A stretch of 64,000 bases of DNA from Luscinia megarhynchos (lineage: Eukaryota > Chordata > Aves > Passeriformes > Turdidae): contig CM067570.1 in NCBI GenBank assembly GCA_034336665.1, positions 19,978,502 to 20,042,501 on the forward strand. The letters are read 5' to 3'. The notes under the pieces were generated by a model, which worked only from the letters and a program-made list of their open reading frames with translations, ran no database searches and had not been told where the DNA came from. The position numbers and the translations under genes were made by a program. Below are positions 1 to 13,200 of the stretch, piece by piece (the first letter of the stretch is position 1; each line of letters starts with the position of its first letter).

Positions 1-3000
1 ATTTAAAACAACTATTGTTCAAATGTTTCAGAACCACCCTGGGTCTAGATGCATCATTCTGGCCATAACTGTAAAAATGCCACATTTTGTGGACATTTTC
101 TGTAGAACTGACAAGACTCAGATTATGCTATTGGGCAAATGTCAGTTTAAGAGCAATTAAGTAAAAATCCATATTATTAAATGAGCAGATGGTGGTCTGT
201 ACAGTGAAACATTAGCTGGAAAGTGAACACCTTATAGTGGTATTTAGCAAGGGTAGGTAACAGCAAGGAATATTTGATGAAAGAACTATGCAGAATATAC
301 TAGAAAACATTGAATAATTCCTTTATTAGCACTGAATATTTTTGGTTGCAATATACATAAGCAAGTTACTGCTTTGAAAGTAATGGGAGAAGAATGCAGC
401 TTAGAAAAACAAACATGAACGCGGAAAAAAGGTTTTGCTTCCATTTTTAAGGGAATCATTCTGTATGTTAAAAATAAATGAACTATACCGTAGGTTAATA
501 AAGCTCTTTTTGCAGCACTAGCATAAAACATATTGTATTCTTGTTAAAATGCACTTCCCTTGGTAAGGTATTGTGAGTATCACATTTTCTAAGATTATTT
601 TGAGAACTCCATAGCAGTTACTTTGGAAAAGAGACTTTGGATAAGTGCACTTAGGTTGGTTTAGCTTAAAGGACAGACTGCATGTATTCTGCTGTGAAGT
701 ACCCGAGACAGATTTTTAGTATCAAAATAACAGTGAAAGGCAAAATGTGCCACTTTCTGCATTGTGATTTTTTTGAGCATTTACTAGTATACATTAATCA
801 TTTTTGGATCTGCTGGAGCAGTGGCTGGTTTTTTTGTTTCCTCTTACAGACCTACATCTAAAATTATGTAATTTCCTAATGTAGATTTCCTTCAAGGAGT
901 TGAGCTAATATGTGTGAGGATGATTAGACTGAGTTAAGAAGGGAGGTCTACTGAATCAAGGGAAAAATGAGAAGAGGGCCCTGTCAAGATGCCATCTGTA
1001 GCATTAAAATGTACTTCTAGTCCATCCAGGGAAACATGGACAGATCCTGCGCAGGATTTCACTGCCAGCTAGGGAGTTTCTAGAGTACTTTTCAGCTGTA
1101 TTCCTTGCATTCGTTTTCTATTTTCAAGGAGTTTGGAGATCATCTAAGAAACAGAGAACAGCAGATAGGAATGATCAGCATTGTTGAGTTTGCTGATAGC
1201 TAGTGTCCATAGGAATGCCAGAATTTTCTTAGACTGAATGCTACTTCCTTTTTAGTGAAAATGACATTTTTTTGGAAATGGAGCTGTGTGTGCTTAGTCT
1301 ATGCGTGTTTAATCTGTCATTGTCACCTTCCTCAAAAGTAGGTCTGTAAAATACATCTTTGAAAAAAAAAGAATTGCAAATATGGTGAGAACAACTTACT
1401 CCAGTATTGCTGGGGGTTGTTTGATCAGCAGCACATGCATGGGTCAAAGGTCTGAGGTCTTGCTATCCTGGAAGTGGTCAGAAGTGGCAACCAGCTGTTG
1501 CAGATAACAAAGACACCGTCATCATGTGAGGTTGAATTTTTTGTCCTTTTCTTGCTGCTCTTTTCCCAGTACTCTAAGGGAATTATGAAGATTGGCTAGC
1601 CTTGCACTTTTGTTATCAGTGCAGCTGAAGCTGCATAGTGGCTCAGTCTGTTGGCTCTGAGATTTTAGTGATGTCTAGCAAAGTGTGTGAAAAACCATTT
1701 TAATTATCCATGTTTGTGTAGTGTGAAAAAACCATCAAATGAAAATCACATTTTCTTGGCCAGAGATGCTAAAATAAATTTGTTATATTTTTTTCTTATA
1801 CAGCAAACTCCTCTGGCTGCTACTACAAATACGGTGTAATTTTGCAAGTCTCTCTAATCTTTTTATCCACTCAATTAATTTTTCTGCTAGAGAAATGTTT
1901 GATAATTATGTAGTGTGGTCCTAGAATTTTGCTGAAGACATAAGTTTCTTCTCTTCCCAGGCAAGCTGTGTTCCTGGATATAATGGAAAAATAAGTTTTG
2001 TTGTCAGATCCAGTCCTAGAAATAGCTGCAATACTGTTTGCACAACTTGGAACTTACAGGAACATAGGATGTTAAAAATACCTGAAAAAAGCTAATTAAT
2101 TATAGATTCTGCTCAAGTGAGAACGTGGGGAGCGGCAAAAGAAAAAATGTATGAGGGGATGCATGTAAAATTAGGTATGTGTGCATGTGGAGGAGTAGCA
2201 GCATACAGAGTAAGAGAATACAGTGGGTTTCTTGGCATAGTCTCAAATATCAATTATTTTGCAAAAAAATCTTGTTCTTAAGTTTTTGAAGCTGGTTGAA
2301 ATTCTCAGTTTGTACGTTCCTATTCATAGTAAGATATAATTGTTTCTTCTTCCACAAATATGTATAAAAAACACTTTCTTGTGACTGTATAATTTAATTC
2401 TGTTGATGTGTTTTTTCAGTGTGAGTATTTGCATGGAACGTAAAAAAGGCTCTTTGAGCATCCCAGCTGTGCAGGCATTTATATGACCTGTTTCTCCTGG
2501 GAAAATACCTTCTTGGAGTGATGTTCTTCCAAGTGATTTGAGTGCCTGTGTTTCCAGTTAATTTGAAGGTGTGGGGACATAATGCGTCATGTACCCAGTG
2601 ACACATCTGCTTTTGTCATTAAGTTCATGGCTTCGGAGAAAAGACTTACTCAAACTGTGGATCCAATTATAGGCATTTAGCCCAGGGCTATGATGACTTT
2701 AAGACTGAAGGAATAATTTGAACTGTGCTTTAGCATGCAAGTGCCATCAGGCTGTTGGAATTGTGTGTTTGATAGCTGTTCATGTACTTGTTTTCTGAAG
2801 CTCTTACTAAGGATTATGTATCAGGAAAATCCACGCTTCAACCTGCTCCTGCTGTACTCTTCTGTAGTCCACGGGCTTAGTTGGTCTGGTGGGGGTGAGC
2901 TTCCTTCCCCCTGGAGTGCTGCTTGGCATGTTTTAACTAAATGCGATGAACTTCTGTTCAGACCATGAATCAGCCAGAATTTAAGTGTATCTAGTGCAGG

Positions 3001-3533
3001 AGGTTTCTACCTGTCTTGGTATTCCCCCTACAATTCAGAGGGAGATGGCTGGAAGTCTGGAAAAGGAGGAGCAGGGGAACTCATAAACTGGATGTAGGAG
3101 TGAAGGAACTATGGCTTGGGTTAGCATGGGGGGCAGTTGCTCTTCAGATTCTGCACGGCTGTATTGGTTGCTGTAGTGTGTTACACTGCCCATTGATTCT
3201 ACAGTAAAATGTCCATCCCTCTTGCTGTACTTCTTTCATGCCTTGTAATAGTTATGGTGATAAATGAAACTGATGTACTTCATTCTGTGGAGGAAGTAGA
3301 GGAATGACATTTCAACCCAAATACTTGTAAGTGAGCAACTGTTTCAATATTTGTATTGCTTTCATGTTTGTTTCCTTAAACATGTACCTAGTATATGATG
3401 TGATACTTCTTTAATTATTCATGGACTTCATATAGAGATGCCATGTGTAGTGGGGATACAAAGACAAGTCCAGCAAATGTGAAGAAGTTTAAATGAATTC
3501 TGGAGTTTTCTATGGTCTGAGTGGCCAGCAGCC

Positions 3534-3950
3534 CGAGCGCAGGAGACAATAATTCCTGATTTCTGTTGTGCACTCGTTTGCTGAAGCCTGTGGAGTGAGC
3601 CATGCCCCCAAGACGCTGGTCGCAGCGCGGAGCTGGCGCAGCAGCAGCTCCTGCAGCGCCGGCCGTGCCGCAGGCGGGCAGCGCTGGACGCGGCACGGCC
3701 GGCGAGGGGGGCCCCGCTCGGGACCGCCGGTGACAGCGGGATGGACACCTGGCTCTCTGTGCTTACAGCTAGCTGGGCACTGCTGGCTCACCCGGCCGCT
3801 TTGCTGCAGCTGTCCTTGCTTGTCCTGCCGCTGCGGGACCTGCAGCTTAGTGCATCTGCAGTAGCTGGGCTGTGCCTGGCTGGCTGCGGTGGGACTCCCG
3901 TGGTTCAGTCCTTCCAGTGCAGACAAGGTGACTTTGGGCAGGGGCTGAGC
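3534..3950. promoter_or_regulatory. CpG-dense patch in ITGA6 intron 1
   Basis: Roughly 200 bases from 3534 to 3740 hold more than 20 CpG dinucleotides by eye, inside sequence that is otherwise AT-rich and CpG-poor. GC stays high to about 3950. Such a patch may be an alternative promoter, an enhancer or an unrecognised GC-rich repeat. An ATG at 3741 opens a leucine-rich frame of 70 codons and a possible donor follows at 3928, but that splice would leave phase 1 while the exon at 10103 needs phase 2, so a coding first exon spliced this way does not work. Confidence 0.45.
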
Positions 3951-6900
3951 TAGAAGTACCAGGACTTCGGCTCCCGAGTTAGATTCTTGAAATGGTGCAC
4001 TTGCCACTTCTTGAGTTAAACTGCATGTTCTTGTAAGAGGCTCTCATGCAATGCCAGGCACTGCCATGTTAAAAAACCTGAGAGAAAATCCCTTTAACAT
4101 TATTTCTTCCATAAGTTTATCATAAGTTAATTATAAAACTGTCTAATATGTATTTTACAATACCAGTTCATAGTCAGGTCTGTTCCTGGCATGGGTGTTC
4201 TTCCTTTTAAATCTGAAAAATGTACAGATTGTAAGGGAGAAATTAAACCTGTAAGTAGTATACAGGTTGCATTTGCCATTTGACAATATAAAAACTATGA
4301 GGTATCTGCTGATTAACGCCAGAGAGTTGTGTCTGAAATGGAAAACTGAATTTTGAAGCACAAATTTGGAAGTAGACTGTACCATTTATTCTAAGAAAAA
4401 TGCTTTGTACCATTGGAATTGAGATCTGCAAAACCTGTTTCAAATCCAGACAGGCTGGGCTCTGAACTGTGGTGGGAAAGTGTTTATTTTTCCATGTGAC
4501 TTTCAGAACGTCAATAAGTGGCCTTTCCAGAACAACAGGTATCTTTGTAGTTCCAGTTTTGCTTTGTAGTAGCTTGTCCTAGTCCTTGTGCTGCTTTTGG
4601 CTTCTTTTTCTAGCCTCTATCATAATCTGTTTCCTAAAAAAGGGTGAAGAAATAAAATGAAACTTGCAGCCCTTCAAGTGCCAAGCCTCCAGGCAACAGA
4701 GATTAACGATGTACTTGGCCACAGCTTTGCACTGTTAGTTCCAAAATGTAGCTGTGGAGTAGCAGATCAGGAGAATATTCAGTCACTTAAAATAGCTGTA
4801 AATAACATACTGACCATGATGGGTGTCTTTTAAAAAGCATCACAAACAAGCTCCCTGCTGACACAGTTACTGGTTGTATTTTGCTGGGGAGGTTTTTTTT
4901 TTGGAGGAGGCAGTGGTTCAGCTCTAGTTCCCGTTAGCAGCCCGAGTGAGTGCAGGGACAATATCTCTGTGCTAAGTAGTCTGAGGTGCTCTTGTCCTGT
5001 GACTGGTTTTGGTTGTGGAATGCCAAATCCAAGCACGAAGCAGGGGTGATGCCACCAGTATTCACACACAGTGTCTGTTCCACTGACTAACTTGAGTTAT
5101 GTTGAAATATTGTGGTAGTTAAGTGCATCCATCTTCTGTGTTTGTTAATTTTAAAAACAGTTGAGACCAAATCAATGCAGAGGGCTGAAAATACAGCTCA
5201 GGTAGAGGGCTGTAGGTGCCCACATTGTGATCAGGAGTCTCTGCCTGGAGGTTTTGAACATTTGATAGATAAACTTGTGGCTGGTGATTATTTTGTAGTA
5301 AAATTTAAACTGAGCTGGAGGTAGTTACTCTTTTTTGGTGTCGTTTTTTTTTTTTTTCCCATTTTGCTTAATCTAGTGAAACTCTTTCCCAAGAAAGCAC
5401 TGGGAGAGAGAAAGGATGTAGGAGTCTAACTGTCCAGTCAAGGATGAGACTTTTCATGGGATTTAACTTTGTCAGTTTCCAAATTTGCCCCCCTTCTGGA
5501 GTCTTTCTGAAAACATAATGAAGTGCAAAGTCTGCAGTGGCAGCATCGTTACTGAGAACAGCGATATTAAATTTGACACTTGTGCTCAATGGATCCTGCA
5601 AAATTGGAAATTACTTACACTAGTGACTATTTTGTTTTGCCTATAGGTAGAAATAGTTAATGGTTTCCTGCCCAGGAAACACTTTCTTTATTTCCACTCC
5701 AGTCTATTAATGCTCAGAGTCAGCACTACATATGTGTTTCTTTTACATTTTAGAAAAAGGCTGGCAAAGATGTGGTGCCTTGTTTGGGTAGAAGGATACC
5801 ATGGAAAAGGAAAGAATTTAAGGAATGAGGAAAACTTAGGGAGATAGCAGAGAATCTGAGTTCAGTGCAGACTGTGGTATTTTTTTGTATTTATTTAAAT
5901 CAAAATGTAATTTATTCAATGGAAGTCTCTTAATTTGATGAACAGGACTCACTCTGAAAAACACTGAAGATCTTCTCCCTCTTGTCACTTGATTTCTTTT
6001 GAGTGTTTATTCCAAAATAGAACTGTAATGAATTGCTGATAATTTTTCTTTTCTGAAGTATGTTGTGAAAATCATATGCTACCTTTGGACAGTTCCAGAC
6101 TGTAAGTGAAGAAGAGAATTTCACTGTGGAGTGAGGGAATGCTTCCAGGAGCTTGGAGGATTTCTGGATTTCTTTTGATATGGTTTTCTCATTTTAACTT
6201 GACTTTCCTTTTGGAAGTGACCAAGATTGTTTCATGAGCAATACTGGAGGGAGTTCAGATAGCTGTGAACAGAAACCACTCCCAGTTCTCGCTGTTCTTT
6301 TCATTAGCTGAGAAAGAGTCAGAGCTATCTACTAAACATTTCAAGAACTACCAATTAAAACATCCTACTGCTTATTATTCTGTAGTATATATTGAAATGG
6401 AAAGCTTTGCATTTTACTTTGGGTTTTAACAACTCTTTTGGGCCACATCTGATTAAATGAAGTTACACCCTTTCTTCTTGGTGTTCACTCTAAGTGTTCT
6501 TGCTGAATACTGGTTGTTGGAAGCATGAAGTAGAGAAGAAAATGCAAAGCTCTCTATGTCATGGGCGCAGTGAGGGCACAGGCCACGTGGTCTCATTCTT
6601 CTGCCTGATACCCAGAAATGCTTTGTACTAACCAAGTACACTTCTTGCCAAGATATATTCTGCAAATATATGTGCCCACAAAGAACAGAAGATTTGACTG
6701 CAGTCCTACCCACAGCACTTAGCACAGTAGTAGTAAATAAGGCATAAAAGTACCCCACTTCTGCATCCAACAGGGGATGAGAATTTGAGTGAAATTGCAA
6801 GGGACAGATGGATGGGTTTGTCCTCCTTGTTATTCCCAGAAGGGACACTGTTTGGTAAGCCTTGTTTCCTCAGCTGTGCTGAGTGTGGACCTGGGATATT

Positions 6901-8372
6901 AAGCCTGTGATTGTAATGGCATTGTTAGTGCTGTATGTAGCTACTCTGCAGTTTAATGCATTCTCACCCTCAGTCCAGAGGAATGTTGTATGTTGCATTC
7001 AATAAATAGTGCTGTTCCAGAATCTGACTGGCTCTTCTAAATGCAGCCAGACCTACAGTTCACAGACTGTTTGTGCAACTAGAATGGGATTTGTAGTTGC
7101 ATTTTTGCACCACTGGTCAGCAGCTGGTAAGCTGAGGCCTGTGCCTACCTGAGTGAGTTCTCACCACCTTCTGCTTCTTGGAAATATGTGGGTTTATGAC
7201 GCATGTTTTCTACACACACTTATCCAAAGGTCTGCTCCAGATGTAGATGAAGTCAGTAAGATGTCTTGTTAACCTTTTCTGAGACTTGAGTAGTGTTTGG
7301 CATAAGTGTTGAAAGCCCTTTTCTTCCCTCAGCTGTTGTGTTGGGGTGTAATGTAACAGTGCAGTGAGGTAGGGTGGGTGTAGCTGTGCCAGAGGGATCC
7401 ATGGAGGGATGTGGTGCTCTGCTGGTCTCTCCCTGCTGTGTTGCAGCTGCACCTTGCACACAGGTACAGCCAGCGTCACTGGTGTCTGTGCAGGGCTGGC
7501 ACTGCCCCCCTGAGCCAAAAGTGTGTCTCAGTAAGGTCAGGCAGTTAAAACAGCATTATACACCAATGCTGGAGCCCGAAGCTTAGGGGATTATCTTACA
7601 TTTGGCTATGAATCAATCTGGGGCTGTAAGGGAGTAAATCTGTTCTGTAAGTCAGCAGATGCTCATAAGTGGCAGTGGGACTTCAGTTATTATCATGTAT
7701 CTTCAAGAAGTAATTAGGAGACGCCAATAATTAAAATAATTCTAATCAACAGAGCAACTGGACTGATTCATATGGTTAAAAACCAGGATTTCAGTTTGAA
7801 ATTGGAAGATACATGTTTTAATTACAACTAGAGCTAAAATACATTTTAGTTCTATGCCAAGGTATGAGAGAATTTAGATTTTTTTTCCTCTGACACTATC
7901 ACTTGATAGATGCTTATTTTAAATTAAATTATATTAATAGTTTATTTTGTTACCTTTCTGTAGATTAACAACTGTGCAGTCTGATTGACCCAGGGAAAAC
8001 CCAGTTAGGTTATAGCATGTATTGAAGCAAGATGTATGGGGAAAATCAGGATTCAAGTAGTTAGAAGGGTCTGTTTATGTAATTTACAAGGAATAGCAAT
8101 TGTCTTCTTTTGTCTGATGCTGGACTCATGGTAAACATTATATACTAAGTCATTGTAACTCAAGTAATAAAAAGCTAAGTCTCTGACAGGAACTGATGCT
8201 CAGAGATCTTTATGTTCAATATACTGTATGGCTGAACTTCTGTTTTCTGTAGAGTAACAAGGCAAGCCTGCTGTGGGGTAGGAAAATCAGTAAAGTTGTC
8301 TGTGTGTTGGAGTGCCTTGGGTTTTCATCTCCCACTCTGCATTCTTGATATTTGGGCATTATTTTGTTACCT

Positions 8373-8476
8373 GAATATGGATTCTGGGAATATGGATTCT
8401 GGAACATGATTTTGGGCATTCAAACTTAATTGAAAGTAATTACACAGACCATGTCCACAGACCATGTCCACAGACC
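8373..8476. repeat. Two short tandem repeats
   Basis: A perfect 15-base unit, GAATATGGATTCTGG, occurs twice in a row at 8373-8402. About 40 bases further on, a 13-base unit CACAGACCATGTC is repeated about 2.6 times at 8443-8476. Both are local duplications within intron 1. Confidence 0.85.
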
Positions 8477-10102
8477 TTCAGGGAGAAGTCCCAGTGAATA
8501 AAATGAATCATACTGTGAGCATGGGTGAAGAGAAATTAAGAATTTGTTTTTGTCACTCTTCATTTGGAGAGGAAAAGTTCCTAGGTTTTAAATGTTCACG
8601 TTTCATCTGCCAGTATAAGTAGACAGTGATAGCTGGAAGAACATCCCCTCACTCTGTCCTTACCTCTGACCTGTCTGCTTGCCAGTGAGAAAGCTAAAAT
8701 GGAACATGCATAACTGCAGAAAAAACTAACCTGGTTTTGACATAATGAGCTCAAACTTGATTAAAATTCTTTTATTAAATCACAGCTGAGTAAGTAGCCA
8801 CAGTGTAATGACTGGAATGTGTCCTCTCTCTGGAAGGACTGTTGAGCACGTAGCACAGCTTGGTATATGAGCTGATTCATTTGTACTACTGCAGTCATGC
8901 TGAAATTCACACTGATCCATGGTTCATGGCATAGTTCTGTGCACTCTTCTTATTTTTAGAGTAAGTAATTTGGCTTTTATAATAGAATTTAGATTTTTCA
9001 AATGTACCTTTTAAATGGTAGGGAAGCTGAACAGCAGCTCTGTTGATCAGAAATGACAATGTGTTTGCAAGGAATTTTTTGTTTTGCTTGATTTATTCAG
9101 CCAAAGATTAGATGCATGTGACTTTCTTACTTAGATTCCTCACAGCGTTAATAATCCTTGTAACGTTTATAATCATCACCTTTAGTAACCTTGCAGAACC
9201 CAGGGGCATAGGTTTAGTCTTCTCTGCTCTGGTTTTCAGGGCAGAAAAACAGTAAACAAGTACAAAGGAATTGTTCCACTTTTAAATGGATCTTTGGTTG
9301 CTACTTGAAAATACATTTCAGGATTTACCATAGTATTATACTTGAACTGATCTAATCTTTTGTGAGTGCTTACACTCAGTATGTGCTTCTGTTGGCTTGT
9401 GTTGTAGGGACTTGCAGTGAAGTACCTAAGAAAATTCAAGTTGTTGTACTTGATGAACCTTGAAGAGAAACTTCATTTTGGAGCTGAAAATGGTTATCTC
9501 CCAAAGGAGTTGAGAGGGGGAGTTCATGTTTGCACAGAGCCTGGAACAGTTCAGTGAACACTTCCTTGGTCCAGGAGGGATCTTGCTTTGGTCAGAGATA
9601 CTAAGGTGCCTTTAAATTCAGGCAAACAGTGGCAAAGTACTGGTGTAAAACTAGAAGACAACCTGAGAATAATTGTATTTACTGTTGTGGGAGTTTCTGG
9701 TCATTTTAGTGACTTTTCCCACCCTTATCAATGATTTCTAGTAAGGCAAAAAACACCCTCCACTTGATGCCCTGATAAAAAGATGATTTTCCCGAAACTG
9801 CCAGACACCTACTTTTTATCAACCACTCTCAGTGAATATTGCAACAGTAATAACAATAATAACAATACAGGTACTGGCTTGCAGGTCCAACAATTGCAAT
9901 CTGCATTACTGTTATATACCTTCCCTCCTTCCTTTTCTCTTTTTAAAAGAGCAGTACTGTGGTGTAGCTTTTTGTCCATCTTCAAATGTCAACATGTCCA
10001 GCCTCTAGCAATTTGGTGAAAACACTTCTCGATTCTGTTGCCTTTCTCTTTTCTAATATTTCTTCTACAATATTCCTTTAAGTTATTTTGCTGTCCCTGC
10101 AG

Positions 10103-10230
10103 ATTGCTGGTTGGAGCTCCTCGGGAAAAAGCCTTTCCAGCTCAGCAAGCCAACAGAACAGGAGGGCTGTACAGCTGTGACATTGCATCTCCAAATACAA
10201 ATTGCATACGTGTCAAATTTGATGAGGAGA
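10103..10230 (+). CDS. ITGA6: ITGA6 exon 2
   Basis: Acceptor CTGCAG ends at 10102 and donor GTAAGT begins at 10231. The first base completes a codon from exon 1. The frame reads [11 protein letters not shown] and then [10 protein letters not shown], which is the first propeller blade (FG-GAP type, VGAP core) with an N-glycosylation site. The exon ends in phase 1. Confidence 0.95.
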
Positions 10231-13200
10231 GTAAGTTCTTCAGAGCTTTTGTTTTTGAAACAGTTGTCTGATTCTTCTTGTTTGATGTCCTTTCCTGAGG
10301 CAGTGTATCAGACTGTTGCTTCTTGGGATTTAATATGAAACTAATTTTTGCATCAGAGTAAGTTGTAGCTTAATTGCTAAGTTACTATGAGATGCTTAAA
10401 TCTTGGTAGATTCTTACTGTTTTGTAAATTGATGTAACATGAAGTAATAGGCTAGAAGTTTAATAAAATGGATGCTGTTCGTGATAAAATGGACAGACAC
10501 TGCCACCTGCAGACTATCTGGTGTTCTGTATGAAAAGTCTCCCCTGACATGGGCTTCAAGAAAAAAACCAAACAAACAAAAAACCAAAGCAAATAAACAA
10601 AAATCCCAAAACAAACCCCAAAACAAATAAAAATAGAAAAACCCCAAACCAAAACAAACAAACAAAAAAACAGATAAAAAAGAAAACTAGTGAATATTAA
10701 TATAAATTAAAACTAGTTAACTGTTAATATTTGAAGCTGTTTTATGATACTCTGCAGCTGATCCGAAGACGGAGAGTAAAGAAGACCAATGGATGGGTGT
10801 AACTGTCCAAAGTCAGGGGCCAGGAGGAAACGTGGTGGTAAGTGCTAAAGGGCTAACTTACAAACGTAAGGGGTCTGTAGTACATGTTCTGAATGGTCTG
10901 TGTTTCTGTGCAGTTTGCTGAAAGGTAACTTGTCCAGATTTACTCTTTTGATTTGTAGATAAGTACTTAAATGTCTCCTTAGCAAAATAAGGTGTTAAAG
11001 GTTGTAAGAGCTTTAAAGTATTTTTCTGTTAGACTTAGCCTCTCTTTATAATCTTTGTAACAATCTAGGATGGGCAGTTTATTTTCAAGGAGTACACTTT
11101 TTTTTTTTTTGGGTCATATACACATCTTTTCTTTTAAATATTACTGGCTGCAGAAATAGGGAAGAATAGTGTATAAGGCTGTAAAAGTATCAAGTTATCA
11201 CCAGCCTGTTTTCCAAGATGATCAGCCTCACTTTGGCTTTTATCAGGGACTTCCACTGAGTAGCTCCTGTGAATTAATGTGGTCATTGCACTGCAGTAGA
11301 TTGCACTGCAGTAAGACTACTTCCTATTCTTTATTTCATACAATACGTAGATACTCTTTATTTTATATTAAGCAGAGAGAAAAAGTTTTTGGGAGTTAAG
11401 AGAGAAAGAGTTTAAAAAGAAAAATTCTCAGTTAAATAAACCTCTTGTAGTGCTGCAGGATACCAGATACATTAAAAGATAGGTGTGCAGTGAAGCTTCC
11501 TCATCTAATTGGAGGTTAATGTCACTGTTTCCAAACCAGGGGCCAGGCGACTTCGGGATGTGAATCTGGTTATTTAAGCATTTAGAGGCAGTAATAACTG
11601 GCTTTGGTCTGCCTCAGAACCCAAAGTGGGGAGGAGCACATGGAAAGAGTCTTGTTCACTGAATAATCAGTCATCGACTAATGCTATCCTGTCTTTTCTT
11701 TGTAAGTGATAAGTGGGGAATGCACTTATTGGATGAGGTGTGAGCAGGAGGTCACTGCAGCAGGACAGTACTGTAGTGCTCCAGTGTGGAGCAGCTGGAT
11801 GTTTGTGTAACATTTAGGCTTTGACAGAAACCATAGGAAAGGTCTGTCAGCTGAGAAACCTGACTTGCTTGTGGTCTTTACACAGCCTGCAACATGTTAT
11901 TCCTCCAGAAACACTGCTGGCAAAGGCATTTGATTGTTCATATTTTTTTACAATGGTTTGGTGGTTACACTGCTTAGCCGGTGGCTAATTATCCTTTGTG
12001 TTAAATATTTGATTAGAATTCTTTTCCCAGGGGATAGTCTGAAAGGATAAGGAACAGGATGTGTTTAGTGCTTCAGCTCTGCCCCAGTGACAGCTACCCT
12101 GTAAGTGGAATAGCCAACAGAAGAAGTATGAGCAACTTCCCTCCCCTCCACCGGAAAAGCTTTCAGCCTCTGCTTAGTGGAACTTTTCTGTAAGGGGCAA
12201 GTTCTGAATAGTCTTGTGTAGATGGTAGTTGAACCAGCTGCTTGTGTCCTACATGGGTGTGTCAGTCCTTTAGCTCTGAGAGCTGTTGAGAAACAGCCAC
12301 TTCTTTCTTTGAGAGAGGGTGGTTTTCTCCTCACTTCTTGAAAGAGAGGGATTTGGTGTCAGGAAGGGCTTTAGGGATTTAATCCTGTGGCCTTCCTTGA
12401 CCATGAAGTGGGCTGCTGTGACTTACCTGTAGTGTCCAGCCTGTGCCCTATGTTGCCTGTAGGAAACCCTGGACTCTGCCCTTAGGAGTGCAGGGTACCT
12501 TACAGCACTGGTAGCAGGAGGGACTGCTAGATGAGCCCTGCCTTCTGTGGTGACCCATGTACAACAAATAGAAACATCACACTTTGTTTCTTCTGCCTTG
12601 CAGACGTGTGCACATCGCTATGAGAAAAGGCAGTATGTGAACACAGTGCAGGAAACCCGGGATATCATTGGAAGATGCTACGTGCTGAGCCAGGACCTCA
12701 CTATTAAGGATGATATGGATAATGGAGTATGGAGTTTTTGTGATGGTCGTTTAAGAGGCCATGAGAAGTTTGGTTCCTGTCAGCAAGGTGTTGCTGCTAC
12801 ATTTACTAGAGACTATCATTATATTGTGTTTGGTGCCCCAGGCACTTACAACTGGAAAGGTATGACTTGGCTTCCTTCCTGTCTACCCTTCCCTTTTCAT
12901 CTGAGGTTGCATCCAAAGCTTTAGTTTTTTGGATTTTTTTAAGGGGAGAGGAGGTAATAGAGATGTAATGATTTTACCCTGTTTTTACAAAATGCCATGC
13001 TTCTGTATCAACATTTACTTTACCTTGATTTTGCAAAATGCTATGCTTCTATATCAGTGTTTACTAAAATTTGTTTAAATGTCTTTGTGTGTATGTATGA
13101 ATAGATAATGGAACTTTGCACATTTGTACAGCAATTTTTCCCCTTATTAGTCTTAATCTTATGGTGGGATTGAAGGCTTACTTGAACATTTCCACACAGG

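Larger units (their letters stand above)
1..10102 (+). other. ITGA6: ITGA6 intron 1 (3' part)
   Basis: No coding exon is visible before the acceptor at 10101-10102. The stretch is AT-rich and non-coding apart from the CpG-dense patch at about 3534-3950 and short tandem repeats near 8373 and 8443. No reading frame here matches the alpha-6 N-terminus, which supports exon 1 being outside the window. Open frames in both strands at 3410-4010 reflect high GC content. Confidence 0.8.

Noticed and set aside
3410..4007. Overlapping open frames on both strands up to 165 codons
   Set aside because: They follow the GC-rich patch, where stop codons are rare. None resembles a protein family, and they overlap each other in several frames.
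10414..10665. Minus-strand frame rich in phenylalanine and leucine, membrane-like
   Set aside because: It is the complement of the A-rich AAAC tract at 10560-10683, so the apparent membrane protein is low-complexity sequence.
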